DNA of 64,000 bases. It comes from Neoroseomonas terrae. Its GTDB lineage: Bacteria > Pseudomonadota > Alphaproteobacteria > Acetobacterales > Acetobacteraceae. Of the stretch, positions 8,801-16,936 are shown one piece after another; position 1 is the stretch's first letter, and each line of letters opens with the position of its first letter. The notes under the pieces were generated by a model that ran no database searches, was not told the origin of the DNA, and saw nothing but the letters and a program-made list of their open reading frames with translations. The position numbers and the translations under genes were made by a program. The DNA lies in assembly GCF_018129025.1 (NCBI RefSeq), contig NZ_JAAEDI010000027.1:1-64000 (forward strand), written 5' to 3'.

Positions 8801-9186
8801 ACGGCGCCCTGAACGCCGCCCTCCACGCCGCCTGATCGGCTTTGATCAACGCCGCGAGGGAGCCGGCCTTCGCTGCCAGCTGGCCCGGCGTGATGTCGGC
8901 GAGCTCGTCGAGGATAGCCGCCGCATCCTCGCGCCGCACGCCGTGGATCGCACCGAGGTCGCGGCCGATGGCCTCGCGCACCTGCGGGTGGATCGGCAGC
9001 TTCTCGACATGGATGTCGCCGACCGCGAGCGAAGGGATTGCTCGAACCCGAGCATGCGCACCATCGCCGGTAGGTCGCGCGCAGGAAGGGGAAGGCGGCG
9101 CTCGTAGTCTCGACCTGGAACTCGTCGTCGAGCCCGGTCCTGAGCCAGTCCCGATGGGCAGCCTCGGTGGCGGGGAAAGGTGTCAT
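8787..9186 (-). pseudogene. Degraded hypothetical gene with two apparent frameshifts
   Basis: Three reading frames on the minus strand join into one plausible protein. Frame 1 from ATG 9186 reads MTPFPATEAAHRDWLRTGLD and continues to about 9065 (A-T-Y-R-R). Frame 2 continues from about 9064 with M-V-R-M-L-G-F-E. Frame 3 continues from about 9040 with S-L-A-V-G-D-I-H-V-E-K-L-P-I-H-P to the TAG at 8787-8789, ending in A-A-F-R-A-P-F-R-A-P. No single frame spans the locus. I do not recognise the family. The C-terminus sits in a short run of near-identical 12-nt units (gcgccctgaacg). It could also be a sequencing error in a real gene. Confidence 0.5.
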
Positions 9187-9261
9187 GCGCGTCCCTTCCG
9201 GAGCACAGGCCGCAGCCTATCGCTGGAGTAGGGATCGGAACGCTTTTCCGCCGCGGCGCGT

Positions 9262-9858
9262 TCAGTTCAGCATCCGCGTCCAGGATGCCTTGGGCCCGAT
9301 GTCGATATGGGTGAAGGACCCGTACCAGCCGACGCCCATGAAGCCGAGGTGGTTCGACAGCAGCGACGCATGGGCGCAGACATCGGCCTGCGACATGCCG
9401 CGCACCACGATGTCGGCGGCCATGCCGCGCATGTGCAGGCTGTTCGGCGCAGCATGGGGCAGCATCGCGTTGGTCTGCGGCGTGCGGTAGCCCGAGATCA
9501 GCCGCAGCGGGCGCGTATAGCCAATGCGTTCCTGCACTAGCGAGAGCATGTCGAGCAGCAGGCCGGGGATCGGGCCCGGTGCATCCGCGCGCAGGTCGCG
9601 GAACAGCGCCTGCAGCCGGGCGAGGGCGGCGATGTTGTAGTCCTGCCCGGTGCGGTAGGCGACCGCGACTTCCTCACCGGCATTGTTCTGCAGCCACAGC
9701 CAGCGGTCGCGCGGGCGGAGGTCCTGCGAGGCCGGCGCCGGCACGTCTCCGTAGCCCAGCACGTCGGCCCGCGCTGCGCCGCCGCCGATCGCCGCCGCGC
9801 CGAGCCCGGCAATCAGGGCGCGACGACGCAGCATCGTATTGGCGGAGCGAATCACCAT
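9262..9858 (-). CDS. DUF882 / YcbK-like M15-family protein with Tat signal
   Basis: 198-residue exported protein. The N-terminus carries L-R-R-R-A-L-I-A-G-L-G, a twin-arginine-type signal followed by an Ala/Gly-rich hydrophobic stretch and A-R-A. The mature part matches DUF882/peptidase M15 proteins: S-G-Y-R-T-P-Q-T-N, then S-L-H-M-R-G-M-A-A-D-I and H-I-D-I-G. The two conserved His residues and the Asp are the zinc ligands expected of a murein-cleaving or murein-binding domain. Family members act on periplasmic peptidoglycan. Start is ambiguous between ATG 9858 (AAGGA directly in front) and ATG 9834. Confidence 0.85.
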   Translation of the reverse strand: MVIRSANTMLRRRALIAGLGAAAIGGGAARADVLGYGDVPAPASQDLRPRDRWLWLQNNAGEEVAVAYRTGQDYNIAALARLQALFRDLRADAPGPIPGLLLDMLSLVQERIGYTRPLRLISGYRTPQTNAMLPHAAPNSLHMRGMAADIVVRGMSQADVCAHASLLSNHLGFMGVGWYGSFTHIDIGPKASWTRMLN

Positions 9859-10048
9859 TCCTTTACTTTGCTCTCGCCAAACGAGCGTGAGCAACGGGCC
9901 CGCGGATTCGCGCGGCGCATGTGATCCGAGGTGTGGCCGGCGCGCCGCGTCGCGCCGTCCGCGCTTCGCGGCCCAGCGCAGGCGCGCGACCTTCAATCCA
10001 ACGGTCGTGCCCAGCCTGCCGATGCAGCCCGCAACGGCGGCGTCGGCG

Positions 10049-11029
10049 TCAGTCGGCGCTCGCCCCCGTCAGCCGCACCAGCGCCTCCATGGTGGCGAGG
10101 TCGCGCCGCTGCATGTCGGCCATCGCCTCGGGGCCACCGCCGACCGGCAGGTAGCCGAGGTCGGTCATGCGGCGGCTTACCTCCGGCGTGCGGACAGCGG
10201 CCGCGATGACCTCGGACATGCTCTGCACGATCGGCGCCGGCAGCCGCGCCGGGCCAAAGATGCCGATCCAGGAGTTGAACTCGTAGCCCGGCACGGTGTC
10301 GGCGATGGGCGGGACGTCGGGCAGCGCCGGCATGCGTTCGGTGCGGCTGACGCCGAGCGCGCGGACCTGGCCGGACTGGATGAAGGACATCGTCTCGGCG
10401 AGCGGCGAGAAGACGAGGTCGAGCCGTCCGGCAACGAGGTCCGCCATCGCCGGCGCGCCGCCGCGATAGGGGATGTGGGTGAACTGCACGCCGGCCTTCT
10501 GCTCGAACAGCGCGGCGGCGAAATGCTGCGTGCCGCCGACGCCGCTGGTGCCGATGTTGAGCTTGCCCGGGTTGGCCTTCGCATGGGCCACGAGCTCCGC
10601 AACGCTGCGCACGGGCAGGTTGGGGTTCACCACCACGACGGCGCCGCTGACCAGCACCAGCGAGACCGGCGTGAAGTCGTTGGCCACATGGAAGGGCAGG
10701 TTGCGGTAGAGGAACTGGTTGGTCGCATGGGTGCCGACGGAGGCGACGACGAAGGTCAGCCCGTCCGGCGCGCTGCGCGCGACATTCTCCGACCCGATGT
10801 TGCCGGCGCCGCCGACGCGGTTCTCCACGACCACCGGCTGGCCGAGCGGACCGCTGATGGCGTTGGCGACCAGGCGCCCCGAGGTGTCGGTGCTGCCGCC
10901 CGCGGCGAAGCCCACGACGAAGCGCACGGGGCGGTCGGGACGCCAGGCCGGCGTGGTCTGCGCGAGGACGGGCAAGGCGGGCAGCAGGGGCGTGGCGCCG
11001 AGGACGCGCAGCAAGCCGCGACGATTCAT
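10049..11029 (-). CDS. Bug/TctC family tripartite tricarboxylate transporter substrate-binding protein
   Basis: 326-residue periplasmic solute receptor. A signal peptide (MNRRGLLRVLGATPLLPALP to A-Q) is followed by the family pattern R-P-V-R-F-V-V-G-F-A-A-G-G-S-T-D, the strand P-V-V-V-E-N-R-x-G-A-G, and H-I-P-Y-R-G-G-A-P-A-M-A-D-L. GGAGGG lies 10 nt upstream of ATG 11029. Bug proteins bind carboxylates or other small organic acids and may work with TctA/TctB or act as sensors. No tctA or tctB gene is present anywhere in the window, so the transporter partner is unknown. Confidence 0.92.
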   Translation of the reverse strand: MNRRGLLRVLGATPLLPALPVLAQTTPAWRPDRPVRFVVGFAAGGSTDTSGRLVANAISGPLGQPVVVENRVGGAGNIGSENVARSAPDGLTFVVASVGTHATNQFLYRNLPFHVANDFTPVSLVLVSGAVVVVNPNLPVRSVAELVAHAKANPGKLNIGTSGVGGTQHFAAALFEQKAGVQFTHIPYRGGAPAMADLVAGRLDLVFSPLAETMSFIQSGQVRALGVSRTERMPALPDVPPIADTVPGYEFNSWIGIFGPARLPAPIVQSMSEVIAAAVRTPEVSRRMTDLGYLPVGGGPEAMADMQRRDLATMEALVRLTGASAD

Positions 11030-11126
11030 GAAAGCAATTCCCTCCAGCATCTGTTGCGCCGCCTGACGCGGCGTTGATCGGGCCACAGAGCCGGAAGGGG
11101 AAGGCAGTGTCAATTCGGTGGAGCGG

Positions 11127-11615
11127 TCATGCCGGCATGGCAAGCCGCAGCGCCGCCACCACAGTCGCCGCGCGCACCGCGGCGCGGTCACCGGGGAAGA
11201 CGTGGCGTTCGACGACCGTCGGCGCGCCGCGCCGCGCACAGCCGATGAAGACGAGGCCGACCGGCTTGCCCGGCGTCGCCCCGCCCGGTCCCGCGATGCC
11301 GGTGCAGGACAGCGCGACATCGACCTCGCCGCGCGCGAGCGCGCCATCGGCCATCTCCCGCGCAACCGGCTCGCTGACGGCGCCGTGGGCGGCGAGCGTC
11401 GTCGCTTGCACCCCGACCAGCCGCTCCTTGGCTTCGTCGGAATAGGTGACGAAGCCCGCCATCACGACGCTCGATGATCCCGCGATCGCGGTCAGCGCCG
11501 CGGCGATCAGCCCGCCGGTGCAGGATTCCGCCGTGGCCAGCGTCTCCCCGCGCGCCTCGAGCCTCGCCAGCAGGTCGCGGGCCTGATCGAGCGTCTCGGC
11601 TGGCAGCATGGTCAC
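11127..11615 (-). CDS. pncC: Nicotinamide-nucleotide amidohydrolase (CinA C-terminal domain protein)
   Basis: 162-residue stand-alone CinA C-terminal domain. Members hydrolyse nicotinamide mononucleotide to nicotinate mononucleotide in pyridine-nucleotide salvage. Visible signatures are T-L-A-T-A-E-S-C-T-G-G-L-I, the G-F-V-T-Y-S-D-E-A-K loop, and S-C-T-G-I-A-G-P-G-G. The N-terminal competence-damage domain of full CinA is absent, which is normal for this short form. The GTG at 11615 overlaps the pgpA stop (GTGA), though ATG 11609 is possible. It is the last gene of the slt-hydrolase-pgpA-pncC run; pgpA next to a cinA-like gene is common in alphaproteobacteria. Confidence 0.92.
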   Translation of the reverse strand: MTMLPAETLDQARDLLARLEARGETLATAESCTGGLIAAALTAIAGSSSVVMAGFVTYSDEAKERLVGVQATTLAAHGAVSEPVAREMADGALARGEVDVALSCTGIAGPGGATPGKPVGLVFIGCARRGAPTVVERHVFPGDRAAVRAATVVAALRLAMPA

Positions 11616-12061
11616 AGCACTCCGGGCACGAGGCGGGCGAGCAGCAGCAGCAGGATTGCGGCGATCGCGCCGGCCAGGATGTCGTCCAGCATCACGCCGG
11701 TCGCGCCATGCTGCCGGTCGGCCCAGGACACCGGCCAGGGCTTCAGGATGTCGAAGGCGCGGAACAGCAGGAAGGCGGCGGCTGCACCGATCCAGCCGGC
11801 ATCCGCGGGCAGGCCGGCGAGCGCGATCAGCATCCCCGCCGCCTCATCCACCACGATCCAGCCGGGGTCTTCGGCGGGCTGATCGCGCAGCAACTCCTGC
11901 ACCGCCACCCAGCCGAGGGCTGCGACGAACAGGGCGAGGACCAGCACGCCTTCCCGGCCCAGCAACAGGGCCGGCAACACGACCGCCGAGCCCCAGGTCC
12001 CCGGCGCGGCCGGCATCCGACCGATGCCGCCGAGCGTCGCGACGAACATCGACCGGCTCAT
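11612..12061 (-). CDS. pgpA: Phosphatidylglycerophosphatase A
   Basis: 149-residue inner-membrane lipid phosphatase that converts phosphatidylglycerophosphate to phosphatidylglycerol. Hallmarks are the N-terminal L-G-G-I-G-R-M-P-x-A-P-G-T-W-G-S, then D-P-G-W-I-V-V-D-E-A-A-G-M, and the L-F-R-x-F-D-I-L-K-P-W-P pattern with D-D-I-L-A-G near the C-terminus. Three or four hydrophobic helices are present. The ATG at 12061 overlaps the stop of the upstream hydrolase (ATGA), and its own stop overlaps the pncC start, so the three are translationally coupled. Confidence 0.95.
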   Translation of the reverse strand: MSRSMFVATLGGIGRMPAAPGTWGSAVVLPALLLGREGVLVLALFVAALGWVAVQELLRDQPAEDPGWIVVDEAAGMLIALAGLPADAGWIGAAAAFLLFRAFDILKPWPVSWADRQHGATGVMLDDILAGAIAAILLLLLARLVPGVL

Positions 12062-12909
12062 GGCAACGCCGCGAGGAACGGGTCGAGCGCGCTTACCACG
12101 GCCGGTTCCTCCAGCGTCGGCGCATGGCCGGTGCCGGGCAGGGAGACGACGCGCATGTCGGGTGCGGTGCGCCGCATGGCGGCGACGGTGTCGGCGTTCA
12201 GCAGGCGGCTTTCCTGTCCCCACACCAGCATCAGCGGCAGCCGTGCGAGGCCGGCGAAGAACGGCCACAGGTCGGGCGGCGCGCCCGCCTCCTCGCCCAC
12301 GGCCTGCTGGCCGATGCGGACGTCCCAGCGCGGATGCCACAGCCGGTCCTCGCCCTCGGCGAAGGTGCGCGCGGTGAAGGCGCGCCAGCCGGCGTCGTCG
12401 AGCGCGGGCAGGGGCGGATGCCGCTGCCGCAGCCAGGCCGTCGCGGCATCGAGGGAGGTGCAGGACGGATCGGTGCCGATCAGGTTGATCACCGCTTCCC
12501 GCCCCAGCGTTTCGATCTGCGGCCCGATGTCGTTCAGCACCACGGCGGAGAGCGCGGTCGGCCGCATCGTCCCGATCGCCATGGCGGTCAGGCCGCCGAA
12601 GGAGGTGCCGACCAGCACGACACGATGCAGGTGCAGCGCGGCCATCGCATCGAGCACGTCGCGGATCAGCGGCTCCGGCCGGTAGCGCCGCGGATCGGCG
12701 GCGCGGGCGCTCTCGCCATGCCCGGCGTAGTCCAGCGCCACCACCCGCCGCGCCCCCGCCTGCCGCACCGCCAGCGCATGGTAGTCGAGCGCGGTGCGGC
12801 AGATCCCCGGCAGGCAGAGCAGCGGCGCGCGATCGGCCGCGCCCGGCCATTCGGTGGCCGCCAGCCTCAGCCCGTCGGAGGCGCTGAACTCGATCCGCCG
12901 TCCGGTCAC
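12058..12909 (-). CDS. Alpha/beta-fold hydrolase
   Basis: 283-residue cytosolic hydrolase. The nucleophile elbow is G-T-S-F-G-G, and a late G-T-G-H-A-P-T-L-E-E-P supplies the catalytic histidine. The oxyanion region L-C-L-P-G-I-C-R-T-A and D-Y-A-G-H-G-E-S complete the pattern of the epoxide hydrolase/esterase-type superfamily. Substrate unknown. The start is a GTG at 12909 overlapping the slt stop (GTGA at 12906-12909), and its own TGA overlaps the pgpA ATG. It therefore sits in the middle of a tightly coupled envelope-related operon. Confidence 0.88.
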   Translation of the reverse strand: MTGRRIEFSASDGLRLAATEWPGAADRAPLLCLPGICRTALDYHALAVRQAGARRVVALDYAGHGESARAADPRRYRPEPLIRDVLDAMAALHLHRVVLVGTSFGGLTAMAIGTMRPTALSAVVLNDIGPQIETLGREAVINLIGTDPSCTSLDAATAWLRQRHPPLPALDDAGWRAFTARTFAEGEDRLWHPRWDVRIGQQAVGEEAGAPPDLWPFFAGLARLPLMLVWGQESRLLNADTVAAMRRTAPDMRVVSLPGTGHAPTLEEPAVVSALDPFLAALP

Positions 12910-14867
12910 GGCGCCTGCCGCAGATACGGCGTCAGCGGGTGGTCGCGGCCGGACGCGCCGGCATCGCTCGCGCGATAGACGATGACGTTCTCGATCACGC
13001 GCTGGACGTAGTTGCGCGTCTCGGAGAAGGGGATCTGTTCCATCCAGTCGATCATGTCGACATCGCCGCCGCGCGGGTCGCCATAGGTGCCGAGCCACTG
13101 GTCCACCCGGCCCGGCCCGGCATTGTAGGCCGCGGCGGCCAGCGGCAGCGCGCCGCCGAAGCGATCCAGCATCTGGTCGAGATACCCCGCGCCCAGCCGC
13201 ATGTTCATCTGCGGGTCGCCGGTGAGCTGCCCCACCTGGTAGGGCACGCCGAGGCGCCGCGCGACAAGCGTTGCCGTCGAGGGCAGGAGCTGCATCAGCC
13301 CCCGCGCATTGGCACCCGATACGGCCTCGGTGTCGAAATTGCTCTCCTGCCGGGTGATGGCATGGATGTAGGCGGGCTCGGGGCTCGCCACCGGCGGGTC
13401 GTAGGGGCGCGGCCAGCCATCGGGCAGGATCATGTCGCCATCGGCGCCGGCGCGGCGCGCCACCCACACCGCGTGGTCCGGCCGGCCGATATGGGTGCCG
13501 AGCCGCGCCGCCAGCATCCGGTCGGTGCCGTCGGCGGCGAGATCCTCGATGCGCAGCAGGAAGATGCGCGCGCGGCGCGTGTCGCCGAGGTCGGCAAGGG
13601 TCAGCACGGCCCGCGTCAGTTCCCGCCCGGTGAAGTCCACGGCGCGCTGCTGGCTCAGCGGCGGCGCCGGCGCGCGCGCGATGCGGGCGGAGAGCTGCGC
13701 CGCGTTCTCCCCCAGTGCGAGCGCGGCGAGCTGGCCGTAGAAGGCGACCGGCAGTTCCGCCGCGGCGGCGTAGCGCGCCCGCGCGCCCGCGGTGTCGCCC
13801 GCGGCGGCCAGCGCACGCCCTTGCCAATAGGCAGCGCGGGCGCGGGTGATGACCGAGCGGCTGCCTTCGCCGAGTGCGACGAAATGCCGCTGGGCCGCGC
13901 CAGGATCGTTCAACCGCCGCAGGGCGATGAAGCCGGCGAGGAACTCGCCATCCTGCCGCGCTTCGCCCAGTTCGGTCTGGCCGTGCGCGGCGGCGGTGCG
14001 ATAGGCCTCCCGCACGTGCCCCAGGCGCAGCAGCTTGCGCGCCAGCACCTGGCGTTCCACCCAGACGGCACGCGCGGCCGCGCCATCCAGCCCGGCCTGG
14101 AGCCGTTCAGCGGCGACCCAGGCTGCGGCGGCCTCGGTGTCGCGCTCCCGCCGGCGAAGCAGCCGGGCCTGCTCATAGGCCCAGCCGATGTCGGTCGGCG
14201 TGGCGGCGAGCATGGTGTCATCCTCGCCCGCCAACGCCAGCCGCGCCGCGGCGGCTGTCGCCTGCGCGCCGGTGAGGCGGGCGGCGGCCCGGCCCGCGCC
14301 CCCCATGTCCCGCGCGAAGGCGAGCTGGTCGAAGCGCGCCCAGTGATCGGCGGCGGTGAGCCGGCCGCCGAAGCGCAGCAGCAGCGTTTCCTCGGTCAGG
14401 GGGTCGCCCGCCGTTTCGGCCCAGCCGCGACGCACCACCGCCTGGACGTCCGCGGCGCGGCCGGCGCGGTCCAGCGCCTCGGCGTGTCGCAGCGTGCCTT
14501 GCAGCGTCACCGCGGGGTTGCGGGCGAAGTGCTGCAGCGCCAGCGCGTCATCCGCCTCGGCGGCCAGGGCTGCCTCCGCCTTGCGGTTCAGCATGAACGC
14601 CATCGGCCAGTCCGGGTTCTCCGCGAGGAAGGCGACCAGTTCGCTGGCGGAAGCCGGCGCCGTGCGGCTCGACAGGCGCATCCACAACGCGATCTTGGCG
14701 GCCAGCGGATCGGCCGCGGCGGCATAGGATTCCGATTCCGCCCATCGCCCCGAGCCGGCGGTGGCGATCGCCATCCGCCCGGCTGTGCGGGCGGCCTCGG
14801 GCGCCCAGGGCTGGGCGGCGGCGGGCAGGGGCAGGGCCAGGGCGGCCAGGATCAGCAGGCGGCGCAT
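12906..14867 (-). CDS. slt: Soluble lytic murein transglycosylase
   Basis: 653-residue periplasmic enzyme that cleaves the MurNAc-GlcNAc bond of peptidoglycan to form 1,6-anhydro ends. A Sec signal peptide (MRRLLILAALALPLPAAAQP) is followed by a long Ala-rich alpha-superhelical region with TPR-like helices. The C-terminal catalytic domain carries the Glu in R-Q-E-S-N-F (about residue 507), then A-R-G-L-M-Q-L-L-P-S-T-A and A-A-Y-N-A-G-P-G-R-V. AGGAAGG lies 5 nt upstream of ATG 14867. It heads the four-gene minus-strand run and is divergent from dapA, whose pathway also supplies peptidoglycan precursors. Confidence 0.94.
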   Translation of the reverse strand: MRRLLILAALALPLPAAAQPWAPEAARTAGRMAIATAGSGRWAESESYAAAADPLAAKIALWMRLSSRTAPASASELVAFLAENPDWPMAFMLNRKAEAALAAEADDALALQHFARNPAVTLQGTLRHAEALDRAGRAADVQAVVRRGWAETAGDPLTEETLLLRFGGRLTAADHWARFDQLAFARDMGGAGRAAARLTGAQATAAAARLALAGEDDTMLAATPTDIGWAYEQARLLRRRERDTEAAAAWVAAERLQAGLDGAAARAVWVERQVLARKLLRLGHVREAYRTAAAHGQTELGEARQDGEFLAGFIALRRLNDPGAAQRHFVALGEGSRSVITRARAAYWQGRALAAAGDTAGARARYAAAAELPVAFYGQLAALALGENAAQLSARIARAPAPPLSQQRAVDFTGRELTRAVLTLADLGDTRRARIFLLRIEDLAADGTDRMLAARLGTHIGRPDHAVWVARRAGADGDMILPDGWPRPYDPPVASPEPAYIHAITRQESNFDTEAVSGANARGLMQLLPSTATLVARRLGVPYQVGQLTGDPQMNMRLGAGYLDQMLDRFGGALPLAAAAYNAGPGRVDQWLGTYGDPRGGDVDMIDWMEQIPFSETRNYVQRVIENVIVYRASDAGASGRDHPLTPYLRQAP

Positions 14868-14977
14868 GGCAGCCTTCCTACCTGAACGATCCCGCCTTGT
14901 CCCGCCGCGCTTGTCCCGCCGGGGAGCCACGCCTAGGTTGCGGCACTATTTCCGAAAGAAGGTAGGAGGACGCTGTC

Positions 14978-15856
14978 ATGTTCAGGGGTTCGATGGTCGC
15001 GCTGATCACGCCGATGCGTGCCGACGGATCCGTGGACGAGAAAGCGTTCCAGGACCTGGTCGAATGGCAGATCGCCGAGGGCACCGAGGGCCTGGTGCCC
15101 GTGGGCACCACCGGCGAGAGCCCGACGCTGTCCCATGCCGAGCACAAGCGCGTCGTCGAGATGTGCGTCGAGGCCGCGAAGGGCCGCGTGCCGGTGATGG
15201 CGGGCGCGGGCAGCAATTCCACCGCGGAAGCGATCGACTTCGCGCAGCATGCGAAGAAGGCGGGCGCGGACGGCATCCTGGTCGTCACGCCATACTACAA
15301 CAAGCCGACGCAGGAAGGGATGTTCCTGCACTTCACGGCGATCGCGGATGCCGCCGACATTCCGATGTTCATCTACAACATCCCGCCGCGCAGCGTGATC
15401 GACATGACGCCCGAGACGATGGGGCGGCTCGCGAAGCACAAGAACATCGTGGGCGTGAAGGATGCGACGGCGAACCTCGCGCGCCCGCTGCACACGAAGC
15501 GCGCCTGCGGCGCCGACTTCATCCAGCTTTCGGGCGAGGATCACACCGCGCTCGCCTTCAACGCCGCTGGCGGCCATGGCTGCATCAGCGTCACCGCGAA
15601 CGTCGCGCCGCGCCTGTGCGCCGACATGCACCGGGCCTGGCGCGCCGGAAAGCTGAACGCGGCGATGGAGATCCAGGAGCGTCTGACGCCGCTGCACGAC
15701 GCGCTGTTCTCCGAGACCTCGCCCGGCCCCGTGAAGTTCGCGGCGAGCCTGCTGGGCAAGACCACGGAGCATTGCCGGCTGCCGCTGGCGCCGGTGGGCG
15801 AGACGACGCGCGCCCGCGTGCGCGAGGCGATGGTCTCGGCCGGCCTGCTGAACTGA
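14978..15856 (+). CDS. dapA: 4-hydroxy-tetrahydrodipicolinate synthase
   Basis: 292-residue class I aldolase that condenses pyruvate with aspartate semialdehyde in the lysine/diaminopimelate pathway. The N-terminal [12 protein letters not shown] and G-T-T-G-E-S-P-T-L motifs are intact. The Schiff-base lysine is K161 in G-V-K-D-A-T, and the catalytic tyrosine lies in I-Y-N-I-P-P-R. AGGAGGA at 14964-14970 sits 7 nt before the ATG. The gene is divergent from slt across 110 nt, which contains a 12-nt direct repeat (cttgtcccgccg at 14896 and 14910). It converges on a Bug receptor gene. Confidence 0.95.
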   Translation: MFRGSMVALITPMRADGSVDEKAFQDLVEWQIAEGTEGLVPVGTTGESPTLSHAEHKRVVEMCVEAAKGRVPVMAGAGSNSTAEAIDFAQHAKKAGADGILVVTPYYNKPTQEGMFLHFTAIADAADIPMFIYNIPPRSVIDMTPETMGRLAKHKNIVGVKDATANLARPLHTKRACGADFIQLSGEDHTALAFNAAGGHGCISVTANVAPRLCADMHRAWRAGKLNAAMEIQERLTPLHDALFSETSPGPVKFAASLLGKTTEHCRLPLAPVGETTRARVREAMVSAGLLN

Positions 15857-15930
15857 CCGGAAGCGCCGGCATACGGGGCCGCTTCGGCGCGCGGCGGCGT
15901 CCCTGGTTTTTTGTTCCTGCGAGCGTCCCG

Positions 15931-15958
15931 CCCGATCAGGTCATCCGACCTGATCGGG
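15931..15958. repeat. Perfect 12-bp inverted repeat between convergent genes
   Basis: Arms 15931-15942 (cccgatcaggtc) and 15947-15958 match perfectly, with the 4-nt loop atcc. It lies 8 nt from the minus-strand Bug receptor stop and 75 nt after dapA. There is no T-tract on either side next to the stem, although a six-T run lies at 15907-15912. It could end transcription in a Rho-assisted way, or be a copy of a dispersed palindromic element. It has the same geometry as the 62885-62912 palindrome. Confidence 0.7.
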
Positions 15959-15965
15959 ACCCCGT

Positions 15966-16931
15966 CTAATCCATCGTGATTCCAGCCACGCGCACGACGT
16001 CCCGCCATTGCGGGATTTCGCTGCGGAGCCGCTGCGCCAGCGGGTCGGGTCCGGCAAGCATCAGCAGCGACCCGCGGTCGGCCATGCGGCGCGACAGATC
16101 GCTGGTGGGCGCGGCGAGCGGCGCCAGTTCCGCGTTCATCCGCGTGATCGCTTCCGGCGCCGTCTGCTTCGCCGCGAACAGGCCGAACCAGAACGGCACG
16201 GCATAGCCGGGTACCGTCTCACCGATCGCCGGAACCTCCGGCAGCAGCGGGGCGCGGGTCGCGGTCGTGACGCCCAGCGGGCGGATCGTGCCGGCGCGGA
16301 TGTGTTCCAGCGCGAGCGACAGGTCGCCGACGAAGGCGTCGATCTCCCCGGCGAGCAGCGCCGTCATGATCAGTCCGGCGCCGCGATAGGGAACGTGCAG
16401 CAGCTCGATCCCCGCCTTCTGCATCAGGAACGCCGAGGCCAGATGCGTCGCCGAGCCGATGCCGGAACTGCCGACCGAGACGCGCCCCGGTGCTTCCTTC
16501 GCGCGCGACAGGAAGGCCTGCAGGTTGGCCGGGCCGTTGGCGCGCACGCAATAGACCAGCGGCGCCTCGGTCACCATCGTCACGGGCAACAGGTCGGTAA
16601 AGGGGTCGAAGCCGAGGTCGCGCTTCAGCGCCGGCAGCGTCGCGACCGAGTTCGAGGTGATGAGGAAGCTGTGCCCGTCCGTCGCGGTCGCGACGTGCTG
16701 CATGCCAAGCTGGCCGCCCGCGCCGGCACGGCTGTCATAGACGACCGGTTGGCCGAGGCGCGGCGTCAGGTATTCGACGAAGTAGCGCGCCGGCACGTCC
16801 TGGGGGCCGCCCGGTGCGAAGGGGCTGATCAGCCGGACCGGGCGGGTCGGCCAGGTGCTGCCCTGCGCGGCGGCAGGCGCGCCAAGGCCGGCCAGCAGGC
16901 CGGCGCCGAGGGCGCGGCGGGTCGTCTCCAT
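15966..16931 (-). CDS. Bug/TctC family substrate-binding protein
   Basis: 321-residue periplasmic receptor with a signal peptide (METTRRALGAGLLAGLGAP to A-A-A-Q-G). Family features are T-R-P-V-R-L-I-S-P-F-A-P-G-G-P-Q-D, P-V-V-Y-D-S-R-A-G-A-G-G, and H-V-P-Y-R-G-A-G. The R-L-I-S-P-F strand shows Ser where many members have Val. GGGAG precedes ATG 16931 by 8 nt, so this start is preferred over the GTG at 16940. It is the third gene of a minus-strand operon and follows the leaderless binding protein by 5 nt. No TctA/B partner is present. Confidence 0.92.
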   Translation of the reverse strand: METTRRALGAGLLAGLGAPAAAQGSTWPTRPVRLISPFAPGGPQDVPARYFVEYLTPRLGQPVVYDSRAGAGGQLGMQHVATATDGHSFLITSNSVATLPALKRDLGFDPFTDLLPVTMVTEAPLVYCVRANGPANLQAFLSRAKEAPGRVSVGSSGIGSATHLASAFLMQKAGIELLHVPYRGAGLIMTALLAGEIDAFVGDLSLALEHIRAGTIRPLGVTTATRAPLLPEVPAIGETVPGYAVPFWFGLFAAKQTAPEAITRMNAELAPLAAPTSDLSRRMADRGSLLMLAGPDPLAQRLRSEIPQWRDVVRVAGITMD

Positions 16932-16936
16932 GCGTG

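Noticed and set aside
14896..14921. Two copies of a 12-nt direct repeat in the slt-dapA gap
   Set aside because: Only two copies with no symmetry; could be a regulator site but nothing supports it beyond the repeat.
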